This document shows, one piece after another, positions 4,969 through 5,415 of a stretch of 5,415 bases of DNA (the stretch's first letter is position 1; each line of letters starts with the position of its first letter). The notes under the pieces are model-generated. The model ran no database searches. It had not been told where the DNA came from and worked only from the letters and a program-made list of their open reading frames with translations. The stretch covers positions 1 to 5,415 of the forward strand of contig CALPSK010000076.1 in the NCBI GenBank assembly GCA_943326215.1. Direction: 5' to 3'. Source of the stretch: Sediminibacterium ginsengisoli (GTDB lineage: Bacteria; Bacteroidota; Bacteroidia; Chitinophagales; Chitinophagaceae). The position numbers were made by a program, and so were the translations under genes.

Positions 4969-5415
4969 ACCTAATAATTCTACTTCAAATATTAAAGTAG
5001 AGCCAGGGCCAATCATAGGACCTGCTTGACGATCGCCATAACCTAATTCAGCAGGGATATATAATCTCCACTTACTTCCAATAGACATTAAGGGTAATGA
5101 CTCTTGCCATCCTTTAATAACACCGTTTAAAGGGAAGGTAATAGGCTCACCTCTATTAACAGAACTATCAAATATAGATCCGTCAATTAAAGTGCCATGG
5201 TAATGACATCTTACTTTGTCTTTTATAGTAGGCTTAATAGTATCCTTTCCGGCTACTAAAATTTCGTACTGAATACCGTTAGGTAAACTAACGACACCTG
5301 GTTTTTTAGCATTTTTTACTAAAAATTCTTGTCCTGCTAACTTGTTAGCGGCTGATTTTTCTGCACTCATTGTTTCTTGGTATGTTTTAATACAATAATC
5401 TAATATACTATCAAT
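4960..5415 (-). CDS. FKBP-type peptidyl-prolyl cis-trans isomerase, N-terminus cut off by the window edge
   Basis: The visible part encodes 151 residues ending in a complete FKBP domain, which catalyses cis-trans isomerisation of prolyl bonds in folding proteins. Numbering from the internal Met at 5370, the domain spans about 27-135. It shows LPNGIQYEIL (29-38), HYHGTLIDGSIFDSS (56-70, with pocket residues Tyr57, Phe67 and Asp68), GVIKGWQE (83-90, with Trp88), PAELGYGD (106-113, with Tyr111), GPGSTLIFEVELL (121-133, with Phe128), so the active-site residues look intact. The charged segment before it, EKSAANKLAGQEFLVKNAKKPGV (4-26), is typical of the linker helix in Mip/FkpA/FKBP22-type proteins. 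The frame stays open from 5370 to the window edge (DSILDYCIKTYQET), and these residues resemble a continuing N-terminal dimerisation region. The Met at 5370 is therefore probably internal, and the true start with any signal peptide lies beyond 5415. The full protein is likely a dimeric periplasmic or surface folding factor, which is inference. Confidence 0.9.
   Translation of the reverse strand: MDSILDYCIKTYQETMSAEKSAANKLAGQEFLVKNAKKPGVVSLPNGIQYEILVAGKDTIKPTIKDKVRCHYHGTLIDGSIFDSSVNRGEPITFPLNGVIKGWQESLPLMSIGSKWRLYIPAELGYGDRQAGPMIGPGSTLIFEVELLGIE

Noticed and set aside
5169..5176. Minus-strand TATATTTG match to the -7 promoter consensus inside the FKBP gene
   Set aside because: No -33 partner is found at the right distance, it lies inside coding sequence about 300 bp from the next start, and chance matches are expected at this GC content.

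Overview
The window looks like chromosomal DNA from a low-GC member of the Bacteroidota, probably near Chitinophagaceae/Sphingobacteriales. Four things suggest this. The IspG is the long three-domain form with a large insert, typical of Bacteroidota, Chlamydiae and plants. No Shine-Dalgarno sites are evident. A match to the Bacteroidota promoter element TAnnTTTG lies ahead of the first gene. The neighbouring proteins also have a Bacteroidota-like character. This placement rests on reading the proteins by eye, not on a database search.

Left part (1-1131, + strand). An AT-rich leader holds a promoter-like element and an AT-only dyad overlapping its upstream half. It is followed by a two-gene unit: a small ArsR-type winged-helix regulator and a protein with two rhodanese domains, separated by one base after the stop codon. 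Both proteins lack the residues that normally make their families work: the regulator has no cysteine and no obvious metal site, and neither rhodanese domain has a catalytic cysteine.

Right part (1120-5415, - strand, read right to left). Four genes run in the same direction: an FKBP-type prolyl isomerase, a lipoprotein related to class D (OXA) beta-lactamases but with its catalytic motifs lost, ispG, and an LpxL/HtrB-like acyltransferase. Gaps are 91, 49 and 34 bp. A strong 14-bp inverted repeat in the 91-bp gap may end or attenuate FKBP transcription. The FKBP reading frame is open to the window edge, so its gene is cut off at the N-terminus. The theme is the cell envelope and its precursors: isoprenoid precursor synthesis, lipid acylation, extracytoplasmic folding and a penicillin-recognising fold.

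The two blocks converge and their last codons overlap by 12 bp at 1120-1131. I see no RNA genes, CRISPR array, insertion sequence or prophage signature. The most unusual content is the pair of apparent pseudoenzymes (the OXA-like lipoprotein and the cysteine-less tandem rhodanese) and a low-complexity insertion in IspG just ahead of its iron-sulfur domain.
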